A stretch of DNA of 64,000 bases from Flectonema sp. DT1601 (GCA_964019425.1 OZ025781.1:372001-436000); one strand, 5' to 3'; counted from the first letter of the stretch, positions 38,434 through 50,276 are shown. A program made the numbers and translations. The notes: a model not told the origin generated them from the sequence alone.

Positions 38434-41400
38434 CTACATACTTCCAAAAAACCGTCCCGTAGAAGGTGTGGGTGCTGGGAGGGCCGGTGTAGGCGTTTGT
38501 GATGCGCCGACCCCAAACGGATTTCTGTTTGGATTTTGTTGGTAACACAGATGGCAACAATAGTGTAACTATACATTAGTTCCCCTTACCATTGCACTAT
38601 TCTAAAACGAGGAAGGTCGAAATTCAAATGCTTTTCACTCCCACTCCCTTCACAATATCTCATTATTGATTCCTGGCAAGATGTTCTCCTACCAAAGATT
38701 TGATACAAAAGGATATTCACTGTTGGCAAGCTGCCCCCCTCTTATGAATACTTTTTCGTGGATGCACTCAGTAAATAGTAGTCAACGATAATTCAGTATA
38801 AAATAAAGGATAACAAGAGAAAATACAAACCCCGGTGTCTGAGGAGCCGCACCACCAAATCCTCCCGTGTTAGGAGGGGAGTTGAATTGATTACCGAACG
38901 CTGGCTGAGTAGTATTGGTACCTCCGAATCCGAATGCTCCATTAGCTTGCGAAGGTGCTCCGAGAGGTGCCGAAAGGCCGCTGGCAGGTGCACCACCAAA
39001 AAACCCTCCAGACGATGGCTGGTTCGAACCAAATTGTCCGCCAAGAGTCGACGAAGATGTCATTCCTCCGCCCAACCCCATTTGACCTGCTCCACCCATT
39101 CCTGCTTGACCTGCTCCACCCATTCCTGCTTGACCTGCACCAAAGACATTATTCGATGCATTCGGTGCGGCAAATTGAAACGGCTGACCAGCTTGAGCTT
39201 GCGACTGTCCAAACGGAGCTGGAGGCCCGGCGCCCATCATTCCACCTGAGTTGTTGGTGTTCATGCCACCCATCCCGCCCATTCCATTGTTCATACCCAT
39301 CCCACTGCTCATTCCACTATTCATTCCGCCCATGCCTCCCATTCCACTATTTACACCCATCCCGCTGTTACCTCCTCCTCCAAATGATGTCCCACTGAAA
39401 GGACCACCTGACCCACCAAATGACTGGGCCGTGTTTCCTCCCCCAAACTGAGTTCCCTGAGGGGGTGCTGCATTAAACCCACCTGCACCTGCACCTGCAC
39501 CAATTCCCATCCCGGACTGTTGCGATGAAGAACCAGCACCGAAATTAAATGGCGTCGTCTGCTGTGGAGCCCCGCCCATTGCTGGCTGGTTGAAACCACC
39601 ACCGGGCATACCAGAGGATTGCTGACCAAATGCCATACCTCCACCACCAGCGCCAAATGTCGAACCGATTGCCGAAGATGAACCGCCAAAGTTCATACCA
39701 GCAGCCCCCGCTCCTGCAGCTCCGAAACTGAGCCCAGAAGATGAGGGAGCTCCGGTTGGTGCTCCCGTCGAACTACCATACATGGCTGGCATATTGAATC
39801 CTGAGCCCGAAGCCATTCCCGCACCTCCCATATTAAAACCTGACGATGCCGATGACGAACCGGCATTAAACCCCATCGCGGGTGGTATCGAAGAAGCAGT
39901 CGCGGCACCAAATTGAAATGCAGGTGTGGCACCCGTGCTTCCCATTGAAAATGCAGATCCTGAACCAGCTGGAGCACCTGTTCCCATTGAAAATGCACCT
40001 CCCGTCCCTGTCGGAGCACCAGCACCCATCGAAAATGCACCTCCCGTCCCTGTTGGAGCGCCAGCACCCATTGAGAATGCACCTCCCGTCCCTGTCGGAG
40101 CACCAGCACCCATTGAAAATGCAGCTCCGGTCCCTGTTGGAGCGCCAGCACCCATTGAAAACGCAGCTCCCGCCGCTGGAGCACCAGCACCCATTGAAAA
40201 TGCAGCTCCCGACCCAGCTGGGGCAACAACACCCATTGAAAATGCAGCTCCTGATCCCGCTGGAGCTCCAGCACCCATTGAAAACGCAGATCCCGACACA
40301 GCTGGAGCACCTGCACCCATTGAAAACGCAGATCCTGACCCTGCCGACGATGGGGCCCCAGCACCAAAGCTGAAGGCAGGCGCTGATGACGACGTGGAGG
40401 CAGAAGCAATAGCAGCTCCAAAGGAAAAGGATCCCGAAGAGGCATTGCCCGCACTCGAAAATGCAGAACTGGAAGAAGCTGATGATCCGACGACCGGTGC
40501 AAATGACGAAGATGACGCGTCAAAACTTGCGGGGGCAGCTGCTGCTGCTGATGATGATGCTGAGAAATTGAAACCCCCTGTTGATGCGGACGAGGATGAT
40601 ATCGCAGAAGAACTTCCCGCGCCGGTACCGAACATCGATCCTGATGACACAGCTGAACTACTAACTGCGCTCGCATCAAATGCCAACGCGGGTCCAGCAG
40701 ACGAAGACGAGCAGCTTATGGCACCAAACTGAAACGACCCGCTTGAGGAGCTACTTCCACCGACTGCCGGGAATGAAGAAGATGGTGCGCTATCACTTGA
40801 GCTTCCGTTTAATGAAAATGCTCCCGTACTTGATGATGATGATGCGGCAGCAGAAGAAGAGCTAACACCAAACGTAAAGCCAGAAGAGGAAGATGAGGAA
40901 GAAGGAGTGCTAAACTGAAATGCACTGCCAGCAGTGGTATCAGCGGTTCCACCAACGGCTCCAAGTTGGAATGCGTTTCCTGTCCCAGCGGCGCTGCTGC
41001 TTACTGCAGGAGGTTGCTCAGAAGCAATCGGATCACTAAAAGTAACTGTGGGTTTACTAACAGCTACAGGCTGCGTATTGATCGGTGGCAGTGGTGGTGG
41101 GACTGGTGCTGGTTTTCCGATTTCATCCTCATCCCCCCCCTTAACGGAGAACCGCCTCCTGAATCGAAACGAAGACGTCTTCCGAGTTAGCGACGAGCTA
41201 CTTCCTGCCGTATCTTTAGTCAGCCTATCTTTTAATGTAGTTGGTTTTGGTCGAGGTGGCACCGCAGTGTTATTGCATGACTTTGATTGGCTTTCCTGCT
41301 GTTGACCTTTGATTCTCTCAATTCGGGCCGCCTTTGGCTTTTTTACGCTTTTCACAGGCGAGTACTGCGCAATCCTATCTGACTTATCTTCCTTTAGCCT

Positions 41401-42108
41401 TTTTTGTAGCGCGAGCTCATCCTGTGCATCCAGTGCAGGTTGTGAAGGATTTTTAATACGATTCCTCCTTTCTCGTCGTAAACGTCGCCTCTCGCGACGC
41501 TCCTCGCGTGCCGCTATGTCTGAGTTTGTGCGTTCAAACTCCCCTACAATTTCTTCTACCTTAATAGAAGGTGCAGTATACTTTGGCTTGTATTGAGGCT
41601 GCGAATAAGAGACGTACGAAGAGCCCTTCGGAAATGACACCTCCGACCTTGGTTCTGAGGTGTAGTTCGTGGGATTTTCCCAAAGACGGTGCCAGCCATC
41701 TTTATCATTAACAGGAGTGTCTAACAAGCTATCAATGTCAAAAATACCGGAAGTCGGTTTCGATGTTGGAACTGGTGGTGCTGTTCCAGTTGCCGCCGAA
41801 AACGAACTCAAGCCTGGCCTATTGAAACTGGGCCTTTCATATATTATCTTATCATCATATTTATTTCGACTGTAATTCTGCCTTGGTACATCAATCGGCT
41901 CTGGCTTCCGGTATACATTTCCTTGTTCTCTCTCCAATATTCCTTCCCGACTTTTCTTCTCTACCCTACGTAGCTCTTCTCTGCGGTGGTTTGCAAGTCG
42001 TTTTCTCCGTACTTCATCAGCTTTACTTTCCTTAATATTTTGTAAAAAGCAGTATCCCAACACTCCGCATAACAGCAGTACTACGATTATCTGAAGGTAC
42101 TCAAACAT
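38434..42108 (-). CDS. Membrane-anchored FG-repeat nucleoporin, POM121-like, 2 exons
   Basis: Exons are 42108-38831 and 38524-38434. The intron (306 bp, GTTTGT to AACAG) is phase 2, giving 1122 residues. Residues 6-23 (QIIVVLLLCGVLGYCFL) are a transmembrane segment right at the N-terminus. Next comes a basic, coiled stretch (RRKRLANHRREELRRVEKK) and an Arg-rich block (SSFRFRRRFSVKGG). From about residue 380 on there are dozens of FG repeats: FQFGA, FSFGA, then about eleven near-identical AFSMGAGAPTGTG units (about 39935-40360), and Met/Gly-rich units. Exon 2 adds NPFGVGASQTPTPALPAP. One N-terminal anchor, basic domain and FG tail is the POM121 layout in the nuclear pore membrane ring. POM121 is classically a vertebrate protein, so orthology is unproven. 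An upstream in-frame Met at 42222 exists, but MFEYLQ gives the cleaner anchor. Confidence 0.7.
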
Positions 42109-42360
42109 GTTATTACAATGATTAACCTGTATGAATGAAATGTTATAAATATGTTCGCTACTAGAATTAACAATAGAGCAACTTCTTTGTAATTTTTCTG
42201 TTCGGACTGATAAAAGCTGCAAATTATTGAGAACCTAAATCAAAGTAAATACATGTAAATGTTTGATTCCAACAACTCAAGCTCAAGTCGATAACTATGA
42301 ATAAACAGAAAGGACATCGACAATAACTCAGCTGTCCCCAATTAACTGCAAACATATGCG

Positions 42361-42648
42361 TACCCTTCTGAGCAGATCGAACACATTCCTTGCAACAGGG
42401 ATACTGCTAAGGAAAACTTAATTGAAAAGCTAATTAGTGTTACAGTTGAGGCTGATCTTCCAATCGTTCTTTGAAAACAGAAGAAGCCTGTGGAGAAACA
42501 TGTTTCACATACAGCTGTAAAGAAAGATGTTGTAACTAATGATGTAGTTCTTGCAAGAATGATGGCAAAACAATCATTGGGTGAGCCAAGTACTGGTAGA
42601 GTGAAAAGGAGAATGGTAGATGATGATGACGATGAGTGGTCACCTTGA
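42361..42648 (+). pseudogene. Remnant of an unidentified coding exon
   Basis: The plus strand reads as protein for about 95 codons with one in-frame stop: PSEQIEHIPCNRDTAKENL..., a stop, then KKPVEKHVSHTAVKKDVV and an acidic finish DDDDDEWSP before a final stop. The biased composition and acidic tail suggest a real C-terminus of a host gene, inserted here or decayed in place. Family not recognised. Confidence 0.4.
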
Positions 42649-43587
42649 TTGTTGTTTGGGGATATGTGTTATCAAAATTATTAAATATCTTGGGTAATAT
42701 TTGGTGGGTGCTAGAATGCCTAATGCCATACTACTGATGGCTTTCTCTTCGTTGTCACTCTCTTGCACTCTTTTCTTTTAACAATTGTCTTTTTATGTTA
42801 TTAGAAGTGTTTGCAAAAGTACAACAAATGACAAACAGGTTTGTCTTGCTTTCTTTTTCCGTTACCTGTTTGTGCAAAGAATTAGAGACTCGAAGTGATG
42901 TGATCGAAGTCCGAAACGATGTCCTTGTATGCGTTTTGCAACATCTTTGTTTGCCTGGCCAAAAGCCTTGCCTGTTAATTACTCCCCAAAAAATAACACA
43001 GTTAGCGCTGGGAGTCGGTGAGCAACTTGGCGATCTGTTTGTTCTACTTTCTTTTATTTTTTTTAAATAGAACGAACATGATTGGATCGGGGTGCAGGGC
43101 CGCCTGGGGCATTAGCCAGGTTAAGTCATCAGAAGCTGCTGGTTGTCTAGATTTTCAACTTCACCAGACACCAGCAGCGATGTGGTATGGATCCAATTTG
43201 GATCAAACAGTTTGCCTTCTTTTTTATTTGGAGAATTCTCCGTTGCCTACATAAAAAAAAGTTTTTTCTCCGTTGCCTGTCACCTTAACTTTTTTTTCTC
43301 CGTTACCTGCACCCAAAAAGTTTTTTCGCTGTTGTGAACAACTCTTTTTTTTTTTTCTCTGTTGGGTACCAGCACTTTTTTTTTTTCTCTAAAAAAAAAT
43401 TTTTTTTTCTGGGAAAAAAAAAAAAAAAAAAAAAAAAAGAAAAAAGAATTAAGAAAAAAAATCAGAGGTAGAATCTTCACATCTTCTCACATTCTTGACA
43501 GTGTTTCCTTGTTAGACGAAAAGTTTTATAAAGCAAGAATAGAAAACACTATAAATGAATCAGATGATGACCTTGCATCGAAAAATA
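42649..43587. other. Gap with CTCCGTTGCCT minisatellite
   Basis: No gene supported. From about 43230 to 43375, four imperfect units repeat TTTTTCTCCGTTGCCT or TTCTCCGTTACCTG followed by a variable 20-30 bp. Then come T, A and mixed homopolymers to 43460. Confidence 0.55.
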
Positions 43588-44749
43588 TTAAAGCTCATCA
43601 GATGATGAACTTGAATCACACTTCTTTCTCTTTCCGGATATCCGGTTTCTCCTAATCGATGTATCGACAGTCTTCTTGGGGGCCGACTTCTTCGCTGATT
43701 TCTTCGGGGCCGACTTCTTGGGGGCCGATTTCTTAGGGGCTGACTTCTTCGGGGCCGACTTCTCGTGTAAGGGGTTTTTACACGTAGTCTTATTGTGGCC
43801 CACCTTACCACAACGACTACACAAGTTCTTTCCCTCCCCTTTGGAAGGAATCCTCTTCGTGGGGGCACCCTTCGGCTTCTTCGTTGTTGGCGGTAACAGT
43901 TCAGTCTTCGCCGACTGAAACTGATACAGCCCAACTGGCCGTACTGGGTCGTCATACGCCTTTCGTAAGGCTCCCAAACGAAAGCAGGTTGGAACGTACT
44001 GCATCTCGTTGAAACCAAGAAACCTGTTTATTTAGTCCAATTAATTCGCCACAAGTAGCGTTGACCACGACAACAAAAAGACAAAGAAGAAGTACCTGAT
44101 AGCCGCACAGGTATGAACGCATGGCAAGGCAGTCTGCTCTGGGAGCAAACAGGTGCAAGCCATTTCTTTACCCACCAGCTTGACCAACTCCTGCCTCTGT
44201 CCATGTACAACGTTCGCTGTTTGTTGTTATTATCCCTGCAGATGATTCTACAAGCCCCGAGAAAGATACCATACCTTCAAACACTTCGCCTTCGTGCATC
44301 ACTGGTTCAACAGTGAACACTGCTGCTTCAACGGCAGCCGTCTCCACGATCTCTCTCACCCACCCCAAAACCATCTCGTCATCACCCTCTGCATCGTGCG
44401 CACTACGCCGTCGCTCGTAGTGCCACTTCTGCACAATGCTGACAATGCTGTTAAGCATCCCCAACACATTCTTGTCCCTGGCTGAAGAGATAACATTGTT
44501 AAACCCTTCAGCCAGGTTGTTCGTACTTTGATTGTACGTCCTAGAGCGGATTGCACCGCGAGCCCAAGTCTCAGGCTCCTTTTCATCCAGGTATTCGTGG
44601 AGCACTTCAAGCTCGTTCTCCTCCGCAGACTCACCAAGAGCATCAAACATGGGTAGGAACCTGTATGAAGGTGCCGTACTGAGGCGATCGGCAGGGTGGA
44701 GGTGTTCACGATTTTTCACTTTGCTACACGAAAATTCACGATTTTTCAC
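43588..44749 (-). pseudogene. MULE transposase, C-terminal part with two introns (second MULE family)
   Basis: Exons are 44749-44270, 44196-44096 and 44023-43588. Introns of 73 bp (GTATCT to GACAG, phase 0) and 72 bp (GTACTT to AACAG, phase 2) join cleanly. Exon 1 has the late catalytic region with NNLAEGFNNVISSARDKNVL, where the Glu matches MULE E in NxxxE. Exon 2 has a SWIM zinc finger: CTC, then LPCVHT. Exon 3 has a zinc knuckle CSRCGKVGHNKTTC and a tail of SAPKK repeats. The N-terminal zinc finger and first two catalytic Asp are absent; the reading frame dissolves into short tandem repeats at about 44700. GC-richer than host genes. Related to, but clearly different from, the transposase at 55139. 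Confidence 0.65.
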
Positions 44750-44847
44750 GATTTTTCACGATTTTTCACTTAATTTTTTGCTGCTTTTTGGTAGTGAAAT
44801 CCTGTGAAAATGTGTGAAAATGTGTGAAAATGTGTGAAAATGTGTGA
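44735..44847. repeat. Paired 10-bp tandem repeats in near-inverted orientation
   Basis: About 3.5 copies of TTCACGATTT (44735-44770) and about 4.5 copies of TGTGAAAATG (44803-44847) lie 33 bp apart. TTTTCAC in one is the reverse complement of GTGAAAA in the other, so the two arrays can pair. Confidence 0.7.
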
Positions 44848-45070
44848 ATTCTAGTGAAAAAAGTGAGTGATATCCAGATGGTACCGTTGGTGCTGGTGTG
44901 CTGTGCGATGTCAAACCTGTTCAGTTTGCCATACGTCATGTCACTTTGACAACTAAATGGGCATCGCTTGTGCCCAGTGACCCATCACCCTTCCTGACCA
45001 TCGCTTGTGGTGAGGTTCCGGACTTTGGACCGGCGCATCGCGTGTGCGGTGGGTTTAATCACTGAGGGGC
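44848..45070. other. GC-richer spacer, no gene seen
   Basis: Lies between the truncated MULE and the coiled-coil gene. Base composition resembles the mobile-element genes rather than the host spacers. It could hold lost MULE sequence or the 3' UTR of the next gene. Confidence 0.4.
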
Positions 45071-46517
45071 TCATTCTCGTTCAGACTGTTCTGTTCTGTG
45101 GTGTCTTTCCATTACTCCTCCCATCTCTGCCAGGAGACAGCCTGACAACCCATATTGATATTGCTTGAGAGACAATGAGAGGTAATTCATTGGGGTAGAA
45201 ACAAGTGAGTGTAATGGATTCTTGCGTGCCGGTTCTGCAGCCTTCTTTTTCTTCGCCTCTGCAGCCTTCTTCCTGGCTGCATCCCTTGCTTCCTCCTTCG
45301 CCTTCTTGGCAGCCGCCTTCTCCTTTCTTGCCTCCTCTTTTCGCTGAGCAGTTTTTTCTTGTGCAACTTTCCTGGCAGCAGCATTTTCTGCTGCTTTCGC
45401 TGCTTTCGCTTGGGTCAGTGTGGCGGACTGCTGGGGCACCGGGAGGGAGAGGGGGCAAAGCATTCAACAACAGAGAAAATGAATGCCCCGCGCTGGGACT
45501 TGGTTGGGGGGTTAGGTAGGGATGGTGCGTCCACCGGGATGATGCTGGCATCAGGCTTGGTGAGCATGGGGTCATCGGGGACATCGCTCTTCAGCTTAGA
45601 GACCTGAATGTGGTTCACATGGGAGAGGGCGTGGTTGACCTGCCTATTGACTTCCAGCAGGCGGGCGTGGTGAGGGGAGACTGTGTCACCGCAATAGCAG
45701 CAACGAAAAATGCCCTTTCCCCCCAAGGGTTCCAGCATGTAGAACCATCTACCTGGAAGCTCGGTATCGAGCAATGCAAAAATCTTTTCCCAATAATCGA
45801 GGTGACAGTGGCCTGATCTTCTGGCCTGGCTGTCCTGAACTTTCTGCCGGTTAATCTTTTTGAAATGTTCTGTTGTGTTACCCTCAACAAGAAAACACAA
45901 TGAAGCAGTTGAACGTGTGTCCTCTAACCAGGACAACGCCCCTGCCAAGGCACCTGTAAAAGCAACCCCCCTCTCAATGAGACACATCTGTGTCTCATTG
46001 TCCGGTTTGCGTGTCACCTCTACTTCAGTGATACTGACGTCATTCCTCTTCTTCATGCTGGTTTATGTTTAGTATTGATAATAAAATAGCTGCTTGTTCA
46101 GATTCATCATTACTATGTAAAAAAGAGAAACACATACTACCGAGATACAATGACCGACACCTTGTCAAGCAACTCGGCTGTGTCTGTCGTGAACTCCAGT
46201 GCCGTCCGCAACTGGGCGAGGTTCTTGTTCTTCAGTTGCTGGGCGGCGGCGTTAGCCTCGACACGGAAGGTCAGGGTTACTGCCCCCTTCTTTCTTCTGG
46301 CAGCAGCCTTCTCAGCCGCCACTTCAGCGATGGCGTTCTCCAGCTCTCGTTCCTTCTGGAGGATCTGGACTTCGCGGTCCAGATTCTCAGTCATCGACCG
46401 GAGATGCCCCTCCTTCTCCCGCAACTCCTCTTCTTTTTTTTGATGCTGTCGGAGCATCTGTGCTACAACAGGGTTGTAGCTACGCCCCCCGACTTTCGCA
46501 GCCTCGTTGTTGGTCAT
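45071..46517 (-). CDS. Uncharacterised coiled-coil / Cys-His protein with Ala-Lys tail
   Basis: Exon 1 (46517-46141) encodes a coiled coil: MTNNEAAKVGG, then a Glu/Lys/Gln heptad region about 20-80. It joins exon 2 (46057-about 45535) by an 83-bp phase-2 intron (GTAGTA to ACCAG). Exon 2 has LEDTRSTASLCFLVEGNTTE, LLDTELPGRWFYM and a possible zinc site FRCCYCGDTV followed by His pairs (NHALSHVNH). A third segment (about 45430-45071) in another frame encodes AKAAKAAENAAARK-type repeats. I place a second intron from GTGGAC at 45529-45534 to CCCCAG at 45431-45436, but this donor is a guess. The product would be about 419 residues. It is GC-rich, like the two MULE genes, and its Lys/Ala tail resembles theirs. 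It may be a transposon accessory gene. No homology recognised. Confidence 0.5.
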
Positions 46518-47659
46518 TTTTTGAAATTACTGTAAGGTTCAAATAATGTTTTTCTGATTCTTTTGGATTTTTCTCGAGGATTTGCTACATTTCAGTTCCT
46601 CTTTGAATACTTTTAATAAAGTATATAATTGCTTTCCATGTCTGTACAGCACCTGAATAAAGAATATAAAGTAATACGCACAACTGGCAGAACAGATACT
46701 AAGGACATTGTTAATGAAAGTTACAAGTCATCACCGAAATTACAACAGCAACACCTGAAGTCACGATAGAAAAGATCAGAAGCTGTCTACTGAGCTCTCT
46801 GATGCTGCCGAAGCTGAATCCATAGTTGAGCCTCTCGAAGAGGTTAGAGATGTTGAGGTGGGAACAAAGAAAAATGCTAAGAGGAACCCCTTATTAACAC
46901 CTAAGACATCTAAACTGCTGCACAGCTTATGCCCAATGCATTAACAGGACATTCCCTCACACTCAGATCAAAAAATCAAAGTTCAGAGTGCATCTTAGCG
47001 TGAATGAGAGAATTTCCCATCGCTTTTTTTGAACAAAAGAGATAGAAGAGAGGATAGAAAACGAACATAACAATAAAATTCTAAGTGAGAAACACTTAGC
47101 AGAAATACTTAGCAGCTTTTAAGGAGCTGAAAAGCAAAAAAAAAATCTAAGTGAGAAACACTTAGTAGAAACACTTTGTAGCTAATTAAGCTGAAAATAA
47201 AAAAATAAAAAATTTCTAAGTGAGAAATACTTAGCAACTTTTAGAACAAATATTTCAGTAAATAACCTGTTGAAATGGTAGTTAAATTCAATGATGAAAC
47301 CATTACAGGTTTGATGTCAAAACTGACAAAGACTGAGTTGTGTTACCAGGTGAGATTTGGACTGTTAGCTTTTGGCTAAGGCCCTCCCTGAAGAGCAAGA
47401 ACAAAAAAACTACTCACACCTGAAGAAAACATACACAAAGAACACACTGTAAGCTGTGCGTGTATTTTGTGTTTGTCACAACAGGAGAGAAAAGAAAGAA
47501 TGTCAAGGTTGGTCACCTTGCCTATCAACGCACAACATTGGTGGTCTCTACTAGACCCTGAGTGATCCCACTGGATCTCTCATCGTTCATAGTACCCTGT
47601 GTGAAGTTATAAAATCAAAGGTAAACTATGAACTACAAATGACTTAGCCTGTTATTATA
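46518..47659. other. Gap with a 66-bp degenerate triple repeat
   Basis: No gene supported. Between about 47080 and 47245, three units begin CTAAGTGAGAAA(C/T)ACTTAG, a 7-bp stem hairpin, and continue with TAGCAGCTTTT-like sequence. Confidence 0.5.
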
Positions 47660-48277
47660 ATGCCACAGGCAGGCCCTGCATTCAGCAACTATCCAGCAGT
47701 GCTTGGATGTCCTGATCTTCTTCTAAAAAAAAGAAAAAAAAACAAAACTGTAGCTGGGATCACTCAGGATCAACAGACTACCAATGCTACCTGTTGTACT
47801 TGCTCACTATGGGGGGGTGATGCCAAACACCCAGAAGTACTTAACTGCTTTCCTTCTTGCTGCCCAGGGGTTAGTGTCAATGGCAATCTGAGCGCATACA
47901 GAACTGTGATGAAAGGTGTTCCGCAAGGGTCGATTGTTGGGCCTCTCCTTTATCTGATATATGTCGACGACCTGGCTAAGAAACTTGAGAAGACTGGATG
48001 TGTTTCAGCACTCTACGCAGACGACACAGCTTGTGTGGTTTCGAATAAGGATTTTAAAGTAACTTACCGGATGGCGCAATTAGTCCTTGGGTTAGTAGAT
48101 CGTTGGTGCAAAGATAATGACATGGCACTGTCGGTTTCGAAGACTTGTGGGATGCCGGTGGACTGTCCTAGGAATATGTATTGGAGGTTGGGATTCCCCA
48201 GAACGTCAGGAGAGAACTTCTTTCGGATCAGTAGGGAGGAACTGGCTGGGATGATTCGGTCAAATGAATTTCGATAA
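47660..48277 (+). pseudogene. Non-LTR retrotransposon reverse transcriptase fragment
   Basis: The recognisable RT part starts at about 47870 (VSVNGNLSAYRTVMKG) and has the core motifs GVPQGSIVGPLLYLIYVDDL and YADDTACVV (catalytic Asp pair), followed by the thumb-like VDRWCKDNDMALSVSKT. Upstream palm motifs, endonuclease and the 3' end are missing, so this is a LINE remnant. The frame ends exactly where the foldback head begins (48266), which probably interrupted it. Jockey, CR1 or similar clade; not resolved. Confidence 0.75.
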
Positions 48278-48673
48278 AGTGGGAAGTAACGGACTGGGAG
48301 CTTTTGGCTCCTGCCCTATTCCCGATGTAAACTTTCTTTTTTTTTTTTTTTTTTTAACAGGCCCAAAGGGCGACAATGATGGTTGCTGACCAAGGAATAA
48401 TATTCAAATGAATTTTCGTTTCAAAGAAACGAACAGAATTAAGAGAGAGGCAGAGAAAAAAAAAAAAAAAAGAAAGAAAAGAAAAAAAAAAAATATGAAG
48501 AGGAAATAATCAAACATGAAAAAATAAAAAAAAAAAAAATAAAATATAAATAAAAAAACATTGTATGAAAAAGGAAAAAAAAGAAAAAGAAAAAAAAAAA
48601 GACCAGAAAAGGAAAGAGAAAATGAAAAGGTATAATATTATTGTGGGGATATGAGGATAGCAGGGAAATGCTC
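48266..48673 (+). repeat. Foldback head copy 1
   Basis: Outer end GATAAAGTGGGAAGTAACGG. Internal hairpins are GGAGC-x-GCTCC (about 48298-48312), GCCCAAAGGGC, and the 8-bp stem TTCGTTTCAAAGAAACGAA. The inner end is TGGGGATATGAGG...GCTC before a T run. Other copies: 50053-50272 (-), 51238-51640 (-), 57751-58150 (+), 60811-61223 (+). Confidence 0.85.
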
Positions 48674-48709
48674 TTTTTTTTTTTTTTTTTTATTATTTAA
48701 AAAAAGGAA

Positions 48710-49965
48710 ACAATCAGTTTAGCGTCTCGATCAGGACGGAAAATAGAAATTAATCGACATAGTCGATCGATAGAAAAAAAACAATGATAACATTGTTTAT
48801 TCTTTTTTTTTTTTTTTTTTTTAAATCCTTTTAATTATTTTAAAGAAAAAACAATCAGTTTAGCGTCTTGACCAGGACGGAAAATAGAAAGTAATCGACA
48901 TAGTCGATCGATAAAAAAAACAATGATAACATTGTTTATTCTTTTTTTTTTTTTTTAAATTCTTTTTATTTATTTTTTAAAAAGAAAAAAAACGGAAAAT
49001 AGAAATTAGTCAACAAAGTCGAACAATAAAAAAAAACAATGATAACATTGTTTATTCTTTTTTTTTTATTTTTTTTATTTTTTTTTTTTTTTATTAATTT
49101 TGAAAAAAAAACAATCAGTTTAGCGTCTTGACCAGGACGGAAAATAGAAAGTGATCGACATAGTCGATCGATAAAAAAACAATGATAACATTGTTTATTC
49201 TTTTTTTTTATTTTAAATTCTTTTTATTTATTCTTTAAAGAAAAGAAACGGAAAATAGAAATTAGTCGACAAAGTCGAACGATAAAAAAAACAATGATAA
49301 CATTGTTTATTCTTTTTTTTGTATTTTTTTTATATTCTTTTTTATTAATTTTGAAAAAAAAAAAAACAATCAGTTTAGCGTCTTGACCAGGACGGAAAAT
49401 AGAAAGTGATCGACATAGTCGATCGATAAAAAAAAAAAACAATGATAATATTGTTTATTCTTTTTTTTATTTTAAATTCTTTTTATTTGTTTTTAAAGAA
49501 AAAAAATGGAAAATAGAAATTAGTCGACAAAGTCGAACGATAAAAAAAAACAATGATAACATTGTTTATTCTTTTTTTTTGTATTTTTTTTATTCTTTTT
49601 ATTAATTTTGAAAAAAAAACAATCAGTTTAGCGTCTTGACCAGGACGGAAAATAGAAAGTGATCGACATAGTCGATCGATAAAAAAACAATGATAACATT
49701 GTTTATTCTTTTTTTTTTTTTTTTTTTAAATTCTTTTTATTTATTTTTTAAAGAAAAAAAATGGAAAATAGAAATTAGTCGACAAAGTCGAACGATAAAA
49801 AAAAACAACGATAACATTGTTTATTCTATTTTTTTATTTTTTTTTTTCTATTCTTTTTTATTGATTTTGAAAAAACAAAAACAATCAGTTTAGCGTCTTG
49901 ACCAGGACGGAAAATAGAAAGTGATCGACATAGTCGATCGATAAAAAAACAATGATAACATTGTT
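48710..49965 (+). repeat. Hairpin-unit array, forward
   Basis: Ten hairpins ACAATGATAACATTGT spaced alternately about 140 and 113 bp apart. Long units carry CAATCAGTTTAGCGTC, GACCAGGACGG and TCGACATAGTCGATCGAT. Short units start at GGAAAATAGAAATTAG and carry TCGACAAAGTCGAACGAT. T runs of variable length separate units. Confidence 0.85.
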
Positions 49966-50024
49966 CTATTTTCCGTCCCGATCGAGACGCTAAACTGATT
50001 GTTTCCTTTTTTTAAATAATAAAT

Positions 50025-50052
<28 letters not shown>

Positions 50053-50056
<4 letters not shown>

Positions 50057-50272
50057 ATCTCCCTGCTATCCCTCATATCCCCACAATAATATTATACCTT
50101 TTCATTTTCTCTTTCCTTTTCTGGTCTTTTTTTTTTTTTTTCTTTTTTTTCCTTTTTCATACAACGTTTTTTATTTATATTTTATTTTTTTTTATTTTTT
50201 TCATGTTTGATTATTTCCTCTTCATATTTTTTTTTCTTTTCTTTCTTTTTTTTTTTTTTCTCTGCCTCTCTC
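50053..50272 (-). repeat. Foldback head copy 2, truncated
   Basis: Inner part of the head only (GAGCATCTCCCTGC to TCTGCCTCTCTC). The outer about 180 bp is missing and the sequence joins directly to an endonuclease-like coding fragment. Confidence 0.8.
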
Positions 50273-50276
50273 TTTT

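Noticed and set aside
39882-40732. Plus-strand Ala/Pro/Glu-rich ORF (268 codons) and its overlapping frames
   Set aside because: Antisense of the FG nucleoporin's repeated AFSMGAGAP units; its repeat period is inherited from that gene.
42795-43337. Plus-strand ORFs of 64-91 codons
   Set aside because: No domain, overlapping frames, and the 3' part is a T-rich minisatellite.
46065-46535. Plus-strand ORF of 156 codons
   Set aside because: Opposite the coiled-coil exon, which has better composition and joins cleanly to a second exon.
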